DNA of 64,000 bases, from NCBI GenBank assembly GCA_022846095.1, contig AP025583.1:2790001-2854000 (forward strand). Direction: 5' to 3'. Positions 55,294 to 63,755 of the stretch are shown piece after piece (position 1 is the first letter of the stretch; each line of letters begins with the position of its first letter). Origin of the DNA: Oscillospiraceae bacterium (lineage in GTDB: Bacteria > Bacillota > Clostridia > Oscillospirales > Oscillospiraceae). The notes beneath the pieces were generated by a model. It ran no database searches and had not been told where the DNA came from. It saw nothing but the letters and a program-made list of their open reading frames with translations. The translations under genes were made by a program, and so were the position numbers.

Positions 55294-57030
55294 CTACCCG
55301 ATCTGGAAGTTCAGCGTCCCGTTTTCGCAGGCCAGGGTCAGCAGCGGCTTGCCGCTGCCCATGGTGTGGCCGTCCTCCCAGCCCTTGGGCAGCGTAAACC
55401 GGCTCCAGGAGGACTGCCCGTCCAGCCTGAAGGTCAGATCGGCGGGCTGCCGGGTGAGGGTAAACTTCAAGGAGCCGTTGGACACCCCGGCGTACACGTC
55501 CTCCCCCACCGTGCCCACCTCTGCCTTCACGGAGCCGTTTTCCGCGCGCAATCGGGCGCGGCCCAGGGTCCCGGCCTCCACCTTGACGCTGCCGTTCTCG
55601 GCGGAGAGGTCGCACAGACCGGACGCGTCATTTGCCTTGAGGACCACGGAGCCGTTGGCCGCGTGCAGCGTTACATCGGCGCGGACCTCCCCGCCCCGGA
55701 CCGTCACGGAGCCGTTTTTGCTCTCCATCGTGACCGGGTGCGCCAGCTTGTCCCCGGTCACCCGGATCATGCCGTTGGGCGTATAGCCCGTCACGGGCGC
55801 GTCCGGATCGGCGATCAGCACGCTGGCCGTCCCGCAGTCCACCTGGAAGCGCTCCAGCACACCGGCGGGCACGCCCAGGCGCACCGTATTCACCCGGAAT
55901 TCCGCGCCGGGGTTCACATAGATAAAAGCGCCGTCCTGCCGCTCACAGGTAAGGGTGAGCAGGCCGTCTTCCACCTGGGTCTCCACCTTGATGTCCTCCG
56001 GCTTCTCCACACCCACGTAGCTCAGCTCGAAGTTGCCGCTCTTGGAGGGCTCCACCGCCACGCCGCAGAGCTGGGCGTTGATCCGCAGGGCGTCAATCCC
56101 CTGCGCGGGGATGTCCCGGATGGGGGTCACGGTGTTGGGCGTACAGTTTGCCCGCCACTGCTCCAGCTCCTGTTTCCAGTCGCCGGGGCCGTCCCCGCCG
56201 AAGATGCGGCGGTTTTCCACGTCGCCGCTGCCCAGAACGGCCTCGCCGGTGGAAGAGACGGCGAGGGCCATGTTGCCGGGCAGGCCCTGGTACCTGGAGT
56301 TCAAGTCCACCAGGCCCTCCTCGATGCTGGCGGCGCAGTCCCGGAGGTTGACGCTGATCTTGGCCGTCCCCTCCCCCCGGACCAGGGTGAAATTGTACTT
56401 GTCCGCCACGCTCCAGCCGTCCGGGATGCTGAACGCGCAGTCCTCGGTCTTGACGGTCAGGGCGGCGTTCTCCACGGGCCCGCCAAACGCCACGCTGCAC
56501 GCGCTCTCCCGGGCGGTGAAGCTGACCTGTCCCGCGTAGCCGCTGGGGATGTTCACGCTGCACGCGCTCTCGTCGGCCTCCACGCGGTAGTCCGCCGCGC
56601 CCACGTAGACGCCCGTCCCCGTGTCGTGGAGCTCCACGGCCACCGTGCGGTAGGCGTTTTTGGGGATCTCCAGGGTCCCCTGCGCATGGTCGGCGTCATC
56701 GTCCTTCTTCGTCTGCCGGATGGTCACGGTGTCGCTCCCGTCGGGGGCCGTGCCGTACACCACGCTGAAATCCTCCGCCCTGCCGTCGAAGGACACCCGC
56801 TCCGCGCCGCTCTCCCGCACCGTGAGCAGACTGCCCCCGTAGATCTCCACCGTCAGCGCGCCGCCCCCGGCGGGGGTCGGCCCCACCTGCGCCGCCATGG
56901 GCTGGGCCTGCGCCGTGGGGGCCGCCGGGGCCGGGGGCTGCACCGGCTGTTCCGGCGCGGAGGCCGCCGCCGAACACCCAGTTCCTATTAGAAATAGCGC
57001 GGCCAGCGCGCCCGCAATCCACTGCTTCAT
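55294..57030 (-). CDS. DUF4097-like surface lipoprotein with beta-strand repeats
   Basis: 578 residues. Lipoprotein signal MKQWIAGALAALFLIGTGC-S, Pro/Ala linker to residue 45, then two beta-rich regions. The C-terminal region has NGSV/NGSL repeats (KNGSVTV, ANGSVVL, ENGSVKV, ENGSVKA, SNGSLKF) typical of DUF4097 solenoids, followed by WEDGHTMGSGKPLLTLACEN. The central part has repeated ESACSV segments. Function unknown; probably displayed at the cell surface. AAGGGGAAC precedes the ATG at 57030. Confidence 0.78.
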   Translation of the reverse strand: MKQWIAGALAALFLIGTGCSAAASAPEQPVQPPAPAAPTAQAQPMAAQVGPTPAGGGALTVEIYGGSLLTVRESGAERVSFDGRAEDFSVVYGTAPDGSDTVTIRQTKKDDDADHAQGTLEIPKNAYRTVAVELHDTGTGVYVGAADYRVEADESACSVNIPSGYAGQVSFTARESACSVAFGGPVENAALTVKTEDCAFSIPDGWSVADKYNFTLVRGEGTAKISVNLRDCAASIEEGLVDLNSRYQGLPGNMALAVSSTGEAVLGSGDVENRRIFGGDGPGDWKQELEQWRANCTPNTVTPIRDIPAQGIDALRINAQLCGVAVEPSKSGNFELSYVGVEKPEDIKVETQVEDGLLTLTCERQDGAFIYVNPGAEFRVNTVRLGVPAGVLERFQVDCGTASVLIADPDAPVTGYTPNGMIRVTGDKLAHPVTMESKNGSVTVRGGEVRADVTLHAANGSVVLKANDASGLCDLSAENGSVKVEAGTLGRARLRAENGSVKAEVGTVGEDVYAGVSNGSLKFTLTRQPADLTFRLDGQSSWSRFTLPKGWEDGHTMGSGKPLLTLACENGTLNFQIG

Positions 57031-57085
57031 CGTCTCGTTCCCCTTTTCACGGCGTATCCGCCCGGTTTTCCGCCCGTCTGTGCTC

Positions 57086-57114
57086 AGCGTATACCATAAT
57101 GCGCATCCTGTCAA
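57086..57114 (-). promoter_or_regulatory. Promoter of the DUF4097 gene
   Basis: Minus strand TTGACA, 17-bp spacer, TACGCT. Confidence 0.6.
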
Positions 57115-57121
57115 TTGGTTC

Positions 57122-57150
57122 TTGAATTCCCACTTCACCCGTGGTATTAT
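57122..57150 (+). promoter_or_regulatory. Promoter of the Rrf2 gene
   Basis: TTGAAT, 17-bp spacer, TATTAT, divergent from the DUF4097 promoter. Confidence 0.65.
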
Positions 57151-57183
57151 AGGCATTAAGATAAAAAAGGGAGGGATGCGGCG

Positions 57184-57621
57184 GTGAAAATTTCCACAAA
57201 GGGCCGCTACGCGCTGCGGCTGATGCTGGATCTGGCCGTAAACAGCCGGGGGAACGCCGTCCCTCTGCGGGACGTGGCCGAGCGGCAGGAGATTTCGGAC
57301 AAGTATCTGGAGCAGATCGTCACCCAGCTCTCCCGGGCCGGGCTGGTGCGCAGCGTGCGGGGCGCGGGGGGCGGCTACCTGCTCACCCGTGTGCCGGAGG
57401 AGTACGCCGTGGGGGAGATCCTGCGGGTGCTGGAGGGCAAGCTGGCCCCGGTGAGCTGCGCCGACGGCGCGGCCTGCTGCGCCCGGGCCGACCGCTGCGT
57501 CACCCTGGAGGTGTGGCAGCAGATCCAGGCCGCCGTCTCCGGCGTGGTGGACAACATCACCCTGGCGGATCTGGTCCGGCGCTTTTATGAGAAGTGCCCG
57601 GACGAGGTAAAAGCGGAATAA
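57184..57621 (+). CDS. Rrf2 family transcriptional regulator
   Basis: 145 residues, GTG start with GGGAGGG 8 bases upstream. Winged helix MKISTKGRYALRLMLDLAVN, RQEISDKYLEQIVTQLSRAG, then VRGAGGGYLL. The C-terminal part has four Cys (SCADGAACCARADRC), more than the three of IscR, so it may carry an iron-sulfur cluster or sense thiols. CymR, a relative, controls cysteine genes; cysK and metQ lie 4-6 kb away, which makes a sulfur role worth testing. Confidence 0.87.
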   Translation: MKISTKGRYALRLMLDLAVNSRGNAVPLRDVAERQEISDKYLEQIVTQLSRAGLVRSVRGAGGGYLLTRVPEEYAVGEILRVLEGKLAPVSCADGAACCARADRCVTLEVWQQIQAAVSGVVDNITLADLVRRFYEKCPDEVKAE

Positions 57622-57666
57622 AAAACGGGGCCGTCCTTCCGTTTGGAAGGACGGCCCCGTTTTTTG
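57620..57666. terminator. Bidirectional terminator
   Basis: AAAAAACGGGGCCGTCCTTCC stem and its mirror with a T-run, shared by the Rrf2 gene and the importer operon. Confidence 0.9.
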
Positions 57667-57668
57667 CG

Positions 57669-58799
57669 CTATCCCAGCTTGCCGACAGAGTTGGCGGTGA
57701 GGGCGTCGTACTGCTCCCGGGTGATCTGACAGTGGTAGAACAGCTCGTAGTACCGCTGGGCCTCCGCGTACAGATCCACGCCGGACTGCTCCGGGTAGAG
57801 CAGGGCGGAGAGCCACAGCATCCCCATGTAGCGGTTCACCGACGGCGGGAAGCCCATCCAGTTATAGGGTCCGAAGGGCACCTCGTAATAGCTGCCGCTC
57901 TTGACGGCGTCCAGCTCCTGCCAGGTGGGGTCCCCGCCCACCGCCGCGTAGACGCTCTGGGGCGCGAAGAGCAGCACGTCGGGATTCCACAGCAGGATCT
58001 GCTCCATATCCACCTCGTTGCCCGTGCCCTTGGAGGAGGGGGCGTCCACCACGGCCAGGTTGTTGGTCATCAGATCCAGCACCTCGGCGTGGTAGGAGTC
58101 CCGGGCGATGACGTTGAGGCCCTGGTCCCCGGAGATGTAGAGGACGTTGGCCCTGTCCGCCCCCACCTTGTCCATCAGCGCCAGGGTGTCGGCGTACACA
58201 CCGTCGCAGTAGTCCGCCAGCGCGGCGGCCTGCGTGGACTTGCCCAGCAGCTGGCCCAGCATACGGTAGGTGTCCCCCATGGAGGCGGTGTAGGCGTCGA
58301 TGTGCACGGCGGGGATGCCCAGCTGCTCGGTGATGGCGTCCATGTCCTCCACGATGGACTTCTTGGGCTCCCCAATGTCGATGATCACCTGGGGGGCGGC
58401 GGCGGCCAGGGTCTCCAGGTTCAGCTCCCCGGCGCTGGAGCCGTAGAGCTGGCCCAGCACGGGCAGGTTGTAGTACTCCGTCTGGATAAACTGCTCGGTC
58501 TCAGCCGACCACTTGGACGCGATGCCCACGAACTTCTCCGGCGCCAGGGCGAAGAGCACGATCTGGGCCATGGGCCCCGAGGGGGCGATGCGGTCGATCT
58601 GGGCGGGCAGCTCCACCGTGCGGCCGCAGGAGTCGGTGAAGCTGACCGTCCCGGCCTCGGCCTCCGGCGTGGGGGCGGGCGCCTCGCTCTGGGGCGCGGG
58701 GGCGGGGCTGGGGCTCTGGGCCGCCGGGGCCTGGGTGCAGGCCGCCAGGGAGGCCGTCAGCGCCAGGGCCAGCAGCAGGGACAAAATCCTCTTTTTCAT
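57669..58799 (-). CDS. FecCD-type ABC importer binding lipoprotein (probable molybdate/tungstate or metal chelate)
   Basis: 376 residues. Lipoprotein signal with lipobox LAAC-T, long Pro/Ala/Ser linker, then a TroA/BtuF-type fold (FTDSCGRTVELPAQIDRIAP, then LETLAAAAPQVIIDIGEP, WNPDVLLFAPQSV). AAGGAGG precedes the ATG. Family ligands are iron-siderophore, heme, cobalamin or, for MolA-like members, molybdate/tungstate. The candidate cofactor riboswitch ahead of the operon points to the last. Last gene of the leftward operon. Confidence 0.82.
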   Translation of the reverse strand: MKKRILSLLLALALTASLAACTQAPAAQSPSPAPAPQSEAPAPTPEAEAGTVSFTDSCGRTVELPAQIDRIAPSGPMAQIVLFALAPEKFVGIASKWSAETEQFIQTEYYNLPVLGQLYGSSAGELNLETLAAAAPQVIIDIGEPKKSIVEDMDAITEQLGIPAVHIDAYTASMGDTYRMLGQLLGKSTQAAALADYCDGVYADTLALMDKVGADRANVLYISGDQGLNVIARDSYHAEVLDLMTNNLAVVDAPSSKGTGNEVDMEQILLWNPDVLLFAPQSVYAAVGGDPTWQELDAVKSGSYYEVPFGPYNWMGFPPSVNRYMGMLWLSALLYPEQSGVDLYAEAQRYYELFYHCQITREQYDALTANSVGKLG

Positions 58800-58829
58800 T
58801 TCATTTCCTCCTTCAGATGTCGTCTATCG

Positions 58830-59606
58830 TCACAGAATGTCTCTGGGAACGCACACCCGCATCCTGTCTCCCCGCAGGCGCTCCACCTCCACGTCGATGC
58901 CGTAAAGCTGCCGGATAAGTCCGGCGGTGAGCACCTCCCCCGGCGCGCCGTGGGCCAGCACCCGGCCGTCCTTCATGGCCAGGATCTCATGGGAGAACAG
59001 GTAGGACTGTTCCGGGTTGTGGGTGGACTGCACGATGGTGTATCCCTCCTCCGCCAGCCGCCGCACCTTTGTGAGCACCCGCACCTGGTTGCCGTAGTCC
59101 AGGTTGGCCGTCGGCTCGTCCATCAGCAGCACCGGGGAGCGCTGGGCCAGGGCCCGGGCCACCAGCACCATCTGCCGCTCCCCGCCGGACAGGCGGGTGT
59201 AGCTCCGCCCGGCCAGCCCCGCCGCCCCCACCCGCTCCAGCGCCTCCAGCGCGGCCGCCTCCTGCGCCCGGCCCGGGGCGGAGAAGGGCCCGCCCCGGGC
59301 GGTGGTGCCCATGAGCACCATGTCGAATACGGTGTAGTTGAAGGCGGGGTAGTTGGACTGGGGGATGTAGGCCACCCGGCGGGCCAGCTCCCTGGCCCCC
59401 AGGCGCGCCGCCGGGTCACCGTCCACCAGAATCTCCCCCGTGTAGCCCTTCGCCAGCCCCAGGATACAGCGGAACAGGGTGCTCTTCCCCACCCCGTTGG
59501 GGCCCAGGACGGAGAGCAGCCTGCCCTTGCCCACCGAGAAGGACACGTCCTGCAGCACGGGGCGCGCCCCGTAGGAGAAGGACAGGTTTTTGACCTCAAC
59601 ACTCAT
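58830..59606 (-). CDS. FecCD-type ABC importer ATPase
   Basis: 258 residues. Walker A GPNGVGKST, Q-loop YIPQSNYPAF, signature RLSGGERQM, Walker B VLLMDEPTANLDYG, switch His in QSTHNPEQS. Overlaps the permease gene by 4 bases. Belongs to the FepC/BtuD/MolC group. Confidence 0.92.
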   Translation of the reverse strand: MSVEVKNLSFSYGARPVLQDVSFSVGKGRLLSVLGPNGVGKSTLFRCILGLAKGYTGEILVDGDPAARLGARELARRVAYIPQSNYPAFNYTVFDMVLMGTTARGGPFSAPGRAQEAAALEALERVGAAGLAGRSYTRLSGGERQMVLVARALAQRSPVLLMDEPTANLDYGNQVRVLTKVRRLAEEGYTIVQSTHNPEQSYLFSHEILAMKDGRVLAHGAPGEVLTAGLIRQLYGIDVEVERLRGDRMRVCVPRDIL

Positions 59607-60619
59607 GTGCTCTCCCCTCCCCGCATCATCAGGTAGAGGAAGAAGGGGGCGCCCACAAAGGCGGTGAGAATGCCGATGGGCAGCTCGGTGGCGTAGAGGT
59701 TGCGGGAGATGTCGTCCGCCAGGAGCAGGAAGAGGGCCCCGAAGAGCATGGAGGCGGGCATGAGGTATCGGCTGCCGCTGCCCACCAGGCGGCGGCAGAT
59801 ATGGGGCACCACCAGGCCCACCCAGCCGATGGCCCCGCACACCGCCACGCTGGACGCGGTGAGCAGGGTGGCGGCCAGGAGGATGACGGGGCGCACCAGG
59901 GCCGCGTTCACCCCCATGGCCCGGGCTTCCTCGTCCCCCATGGTGAGCACGCCCAGCTGCCACCGCAGCAGCAGCAGGATTACGAGCCCCGCGGCCATGG
60001 GCAGCACCACGAAGGCCACGTCCTCCATAACGGTGCCCGCAAGGCTGCCCATCAGCCAGTAGGTGATCTTGGGCAGCTGCTCGTCCGGGTCGGCCACCAG
60101 CTTGAGGTAGGAGATGCCCGCCTCGAACAGGGAGCTGACGATGATTCCGGCCAGGATAAGACTCATGACCCGCTTGCCCTTGGCCTTGGCGCTCACCAGC
60201 CACACCAGGGCCACCGTCCCCACACCGAAGCAGAAGGAGGCCACGACGGTCCAGCGGCTGCCCAGCCCGGCCAAAATGGCCAGGGATGCGCCGAAGGCGC
60301 TGCCTTTGGTGGCCCCCAGGATGTCGGGGGAGGCCATGGGGTTCTGGAATATGCACTGGTAGGCGCAGCCCGCCCCCGCCAGGGAGCACCCCACCAGGCA
60401 GGCCAGCAGGATGCGGGGCAGGCGGACGTTGAAAAAGACTTTCTCCATGGTGGTGCTCCAGAAGGGCTCGATGGGGAAAAGCCGGGACAGGGGGATGCAA
60501 ACCAGCTCCCTGGGGGGCACCGGGTAGCGCCCCAGGGCGAAGGAGACCACCACGGCGGCAGCCAGGGCGATCAGCAGTCCCAGCACGACGAGCCTCTTTT
60601 TCCGATCCGCTGCGCGCAC
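59603..60619 (-). CDS. FecCD-type ABC importer permease
   Basis: 338 residues, about ten membrane spans. The start is taken as GTG at 60619, 5 bases after GGGGGAGG. Family blocks: RLPRILLACLVGCSLAGAGC, QNPMASPDILGATKGSAFGA, and the coupling region GDEEARAMGVNAALVR, then GAIGWVGLVVPHICRRLVG. First gene of the importer operon, immediately after the riboswitch-terminator region. Confidence 0.9.
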   Translation of the reverse strand: MRAADRKKRLVVLGLLIALAAAVVVSFALGRYPVPPRELVCIPLSRLFPIEPFWSTTMEKVFFNVRLPRILLACLVGCSLAGAGCAYQCIFQNPMASPDILGATKGSAFGASLAILAGLGSRWTVVASFCFGVGTVALVWLVSAKAKGKRVMSLILAGIIVSSLFEAGISYLKLVADPDEQLPKITYWLMGSLAGTVMEDVAFVVLPMAAGLVILLLLRWQLGVLTMGDEEARAMGVNAALVRPVILLAATLLTASSVAVCGAIGWVGLVVPHICRRLVGSGSRYLMPASMLFGALFLLLADDISRNLYATELPIGILTAFVGAPFFLYLMMRGGEST

Positions 60620-60642
60620 CGCGCCTCCCCCTCTCTGCCCAT

Positions 60643-60672
60643 CAAAAAAGCCCCCGCCGAAAAGGCGGAGGC
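60643..60672 (-). terminator. Terminator of the riboswitch expression platform
   Basis: GCCTCCGCC / GGCGGGGGC stem followed by six T in the minus-strand transcript, 24 bases before the permease start. The aptamer P1 3' strand (GGAGAGGC) could pair with GCCTCC as an alternative, giving ligand-controlled termination. Confidence 0.8.
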
Positions 60673-60715
60673 AAACGGCGCAGAACCCTGCCCCTGGGGG
60701 CACGGCTGCGTCTCG

Positions 60716-60834
60716 CCTCTCCTTCTCAAACACGGAAGGCCGCCCCGTTTCCGGTACGGCCCTGCGGGCCCGCAAACCTGCGGGCCCCGGCCCCTGCGCC
60801 ATAGTCTCCCTTAGGCGGCGGGGGCTCGGAGAGC
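60716..60834 (-). ncRNA. Candidate molybdenum/tungsten-cofactor (Moco) riboswitch aptamer
   Basis: The minus-strand RNA starts CUCUCCGAGCC and closes with GGAGAG, forming a P1 stem. Inside, CCUAAGGGAGACUAUGG and CGCAGGGGCCGGGG line up in order with the conserved 5' half of the E. coli moaA aptamer, and GUACCGGAAACGGGG with its GGAAAGG-containing 3' half. The optional P3 stem appears absent, which in this class has been linked to tungsten-cofactor sensing. Alignment was done by eye from memory of the class. Confidence 0.58.
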
Positions 60835-60836
60835 TG

Positions 60837-60865
60837 TTGAATTGTGGAATTCTTTGGTCTATACT
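60837..60865 (+). promoter_or_regulatory. Promoter of the NTPase gene
   Basis: TTGAAT, 17-bp spacer, TATACT. Transcription would start near 60872, so the protein must start downstream of that. Confidence 0.6.
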
Positions 60866-60874
60866 CTTATCAGC

Positions 60875-60903
60875 ATCATACCCGCCTTTTCCCATGCTGT
60901 CAA
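60875..60903 (-). promoter_or_regulatory. Promoter of the riboswitch-importer operon
   Basis: Minus strand TTGACA, 17-bp spacer, TATGAT, placing the RNA 5' end about 30 bases before the aptamer. Confidence 0.82.
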
Positions 60904-60916
60904 TCTCTTTTTGGAG

Positions 60917-61432
60917 GTGGTCCCCACGCACGTCTTTCTCACCGGGGCGGTGCAAATGGGCAAGAGCACGGTCGTCGACCGGGTCCTCGCCCGCACCGCC
61001 CTTGTCCCCGGCGGCTTCTGCACCGCCTTCGGCCCCGACCGGGCCAGCCCGGAGCGCCTGCTCTACCTCTACCCCGCCGCCGGTCCCTGCCGCCCGGAGG
61101 AGGGCCGCGTTGTGGCGCGTTTTACGGCGGGCGTCCCCCGCCCCATGCCGGAGCGCTTCGACCGCCTGGGCTGCGCCGCCCTGGAGGCGCCGGGCGCCCA
61201 AGTCCTCGTCATGGACGAGTGCGGGCGGCTGGAGCGGGAGGCCCTGGCCTTCCGGGCAGCCGTGCTCGCCCTCCTCGACGGGGACGTGCCGGTGCTGGGC
61301 GTGGTGCGGGAGGGCCTGCCCGGTTGGACGGCGGCCATAGCCGCCCACCCCGCCGTGCGCCTGGTCACCGTCACCAAAGAAAACAGGGACAGCCTGCCGG
61401 AGCGGCTGTCCCTGTGGCTTTCAGCAAAATAG
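60917..61432 (+). CDS. P-loop NTPase of the nucleoside-triphosphatase (THEP1-like) family
   Basis: About 171 residues. The P-loop is at the very N-terminus (HVFLTGAVQMGKST), with a Walker B-like VLVMDECGRLE in the middle, as in THEP1-type NTPases. The start is uncertain: a strong GGAGGTGG (60913-60920) is not followed by ATG, GTG or TTG in frame at the right distance. GTG at 60917 lies inside the ribosome site, and the optimally spaced in-frame codon is ACG at 60926. Divergent from the FecCD importer and overlapping cysK by 12 bases at the 3' end. A role in metal or cofactor handling is a guess from context. Confidence 0.7.
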   Translation: MVPTHVFLTGAVQMGKSTVVDRVLARTALVPGGFCTAFGPDRASPERLLYLYPAAGPCRPEEGRVVARFTAGVPRPMPERFDRLGCAALEAPGAQVLVMDECGRLEREALAFRAAVLALLDGDVPVLGVVREGLPGWTAAIAAHPAVRLVTVTKENRDSLPERLSLWLSAK

Positions 61433-62335
61433 GTCGGTGGAGAGGTAGCGCTCCCCTGTGTCGGGCAGCACGGTGACGATGCGCCTGCCCGCGTACTCCG
61501 GCCGCGCGGCCAGCTTCCCGGCGGCGGCCGCCGCCGCGCCGGAAGACACCCCGCAGAGCACCCCCTCCGTCCCGGCCAGCTCCCGGGCGGCCCGGTAGGC
61601 CTCCGCCCCGGTCACGGTGAGCACCTCGTCGACGAGGCCCATGTCCAGCACGCCGGGCACGAAGCCCGCGCCGATGCCCTGGATCTTGTGGGGCCCCGGC
61701 TTGCCCCCGGAGAGCACCGGGGACTCGGCGGGCTCCACCGCCACCACCCGGACGTCCGGGTTCTTCTCCTTTAAATAGCGGCCCGCGCCGGTGAGGGTGC
61801 CGCCGGAGCCCACGGTGGCCACGAAAATATCCACCAGCCCGTCGGTGTCCCGCCAGATCTCCCGGCCCGTGGTCTCGTAGTGGGCCCTGGCGTTGGCGGG
61901 GTTGTTGAACTGGTCGGGCATCCACGCGCCGGGGCGCTGCGCCGCCAGCGCCTCCGCCTTGGCGATGGCCCCCTGCATCCCCTCCCCGCCGGGGGTGAGC
62001 ACCAGCTCCGCCCCCAGGGCGGCCAGGAGGGCGCGCCGCTCGGCGCTCATGGTCTCGGGCATGGTGAGCACCACCTTGTAGCCCCGGATGGCCCCGATGT
62101 AGGCCAGGCCCACCCCGGTGTTGCCGCTGGTGGGCTCCACGATGGTGCCGCCGGGCTGCAAGAGCCCCCGCTCCTCTGCGTCCAGGATCATGTACCAGGC
62201 CGCCCGGTCCTTGGCCGAGCCCAGGGGGTTGGCCCGCTCCAGCTTGGCCAGGATGTTGTACGCCGGGGCCCAGCGCTCCAGGGCCAGCAGCGGCGTATTG
62301 CCGATGAGATCGGTCAGCGCGTGGATGACGTTCAT
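61421..62335 (-). CDS. cysK: Cysteine synthase (O-acetylserine sulfhydrylase)
   Basis: 304 residues, PLP enzyme. The PLP Lys is in NPLGSAKDRAAWYM (most enzymes have SVKDR, here SAKDR), substrate loop EPTSGNTGVGLAY, PLP phosphate loop TVGSGGTLTGAG, and the C-terminal GVSSGAAAAAA. GGAGGG precedes the ATG. 108 bases downstream of metQ with a terminator between, so transcription could be partly shared. Confidence 0.93.
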   Translation of the reverse strand: MNVIHALTDLIGNTPLLALERWAPAYNILAKLERANPLGSAKDRAAWYMILDAEERGLLQPGGTIVEPTSGNTGVGLAYIGAIRGYKVVLTMPETMSAERRALLAALGAELVLTPGGEGMQGAIAKAEALAAQRPGAWMPDQFNNPANARAHYETTGREIWRDTDGLVDIFVATVGSGGTLTGAGRYLKEKNPDVRVVAVEPAESPVLSGGKPGPHKIQGIGAGFVPGVLDMGLVDEVLTVTGAEAYRAARELAGTEGVLCGVSSGAAAAAAGKLAARPEYAGRRIVTVLPDTGERYLSTDLFC

Positions 62336-62378
62336 CTTATTCCCTCCATTTCAGTATGAATACTATGATTTCAAGGTA

Positions 62379-62416
62379 AGGAGAAGCCCCGGCCCAGCCG
62401 GGGCTTCTCCTTAGTT
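62379..62416 (-). terminator. Terminator after metQ
   Basis: AAGGAGAAGCCCCGGC / GCCGGGGCTTCTCCTT stem. The exit T tract is short. Confidence 0.75.
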
Positions 62417-62443
62417 TAAGCTGTCGCCGCAGGGTCTGTCAAC

Positions 62444-63334
62444 TTAAAAGACAGGGACTACGGCGCCCTCGTAGGTGCTGTTGATGAACTCGCGCACCTC
62501 GTCGCTGGTCAGCGCGGCCACCAGGGCCTGAATGGCGGGGTCGTTCTCCCGGCCCTCCTTGACGGTGAGCACGTTGACGTAGGCGGTGCCGGCGTCGGAG
62601 TCGGCGGCCTCCACGGCCAGGGCGTCGGTGACCTTCAGGCCCGCGTCGATGGCGTAGTTGCCGTTGATGACGGCCAGGTCCACGTCGGCCAGGCGCACGG
62701 GCAGCTGGCTGGCCTCAAGCTCCACGATGTCCAGGTTCTTCGGGTTCTCGGCGATGTCGGCCTTGGTGGCGGTGAGGCCGGCGCCCTCCTTCAGGGTGAT
62801 GAGGCCGTTGTCCTGGAGCAGCAGCAGCGCGCGGGCCTCGTTGGTGGTGTCGTTGGGCACGGCGATCTGGGCGCCGTCGGCCAGCGCGTCCAAGCTGGCG
62901 GTCTTGCCGGCGTAGAGGCCGAAGGGCTCGTAGTGCACGTCGGCCACGCCGGCCAGGTGGGTGCCGTTCTCGGCGTTAAACTCGTTCATGTAGGTCACGT
63001 GCTGGAAGTAGTTGGCGTCCAAGGAGCCGTCCTCCACGGCGTTGTTGGGCAGGATGTAGTCGTTGAACTCCACGATGTCCAGGGTGACGCCCTGCTGGGC
63101 CAGGATCTCCTTCACCACCTCCAGGATCTCGGCGTGGGGGGCGGGGGTGGCGCCCACCTTGACGGTGGTGCCGGCCAGGGGGGTCTCGGAGGCGGGGGCC
63201 TGGCTCTCCGGGGCGGGCGCCTGGGACTGGGGCGCGGGGGTGGGGGTGGCGGAGGCGCCGGTGTTGCCGGAGCAGCCGGCCAGCAGGCCGGCGGCCAAAA
63301 CGCCGGTCAGGAGCAAAGAGACGAGCTTTTTCAT
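62444..63334 (-). CDS. metQ: Methionine-binding lipoprotein MetQ (NlpA family)
   Basis: 296 residues. Lipoprotein signal MKKLVSLLLTGVLAAGLLAG with lipobox LAGC, Pro/Gln/Ala linker, then the NlpA fold: VKVGATPAPHAEILEVVKEI, VEFNDYILPNNAVEDGSLDANYFQH (in two blocks), and VPNDTTNEARALLLL. AAGGAG precedes the ATG. Binding component of the MetNIQ methionine importer; the metI gene ends upstream at 63805. Controlled by the Met T-box. Confidence 0.93.
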   Translation of the reverse strand: MKKLVSLLLTGVLAAGLLAGCSGNTGASATPTPAPQSQAPAPESQAPASETPLAGTTVKVGATPAPHAEILEVVKEILAQQGVTLDIVEFNDYILPNNAVEDGSLDANYFQHVTYMNEFNAENGTHLAGVADVHYEPFGLYAGKTASLDALADGAQIAVPNDTTNEARALLLLQDNGLITLKEGAGLTATKADIAENPKNLDIVELEASQLPVRLADVDLAVINGNYAIDAGLKVTDALAVEAADSDAGTAYVNVLTVKEGRENDPAIQALVAALTSDEVREFINSTYEGAVVPVF

Positions 63335-63401
63335 AGTGTATTCTCCTTTTCATTCATGTGATATGTGAACCGCGGGGCGGTATCCACCAAATCCGGGCAC
63401 A

Positions 63402-63700
63402 AAAAAACGCCCTTGAATCAATTCAAGGACGAGAGCTTTCGCTTCGTGGTACCACCTTGCTTCGCCCGCCCCTCGCGGGAACGGACCTTACAGAGTGCGG
63501 GCCTTACATAGGCCGATACTCCTGCGCGATGACGGGCGCCCCCGTCGCAGCCTGCTGCAATTTGCAGTTCGGTGCGCGGCTCCGAGACCATGTTCAACGC
63601 GGCTTTCCGTACCCGTTTCCACCAGTCCGGGCTCTCTGTGACATCGCTCCGCGCCTACTCTTCTCTTCATTGCCTTTGTTCAGCGATATTCGGTTTTCTT
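63402..63700 (-). ncRNA. Methionine T-box leader of metQ
   Basis: The minus-strand T-box motif AAGGTGGTACCACG (near 63446-63459) is followed by a terminator stem CCTTGAAT/ATTCAAGG (63412-63429) with seven T. The upstream stem I contains GAACATGG with ATG at 63589-63591, a fitting Met specifier. The region 63335-63804 otherwise holds only the promoter and the metI terminator. Confidence 0.9.
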
Positions 63701-63712
63701 TGGGATGTTCAA

Positions 63713-63741
63713 AGTTTACCCCAGAACAGCCCCGCTGTCAA
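63713..63741 (-). promoter_or_regulatory. Promoter of the metQ T-box transcript
   Basis: Minus strand TTGACA, 17-bp spacer, TAAACT. Confidence 0.8.
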
Positions 63742-63755
63742 TTGGTTATTTTCTC

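Noticed and set aside
60716-60834. Cobalamin riboswitch ahead of the FecCD-type importer
   Set aside because: The GCCACTG/B12-box elements are missing, whereas the Moco-type conserved segments appear in order.
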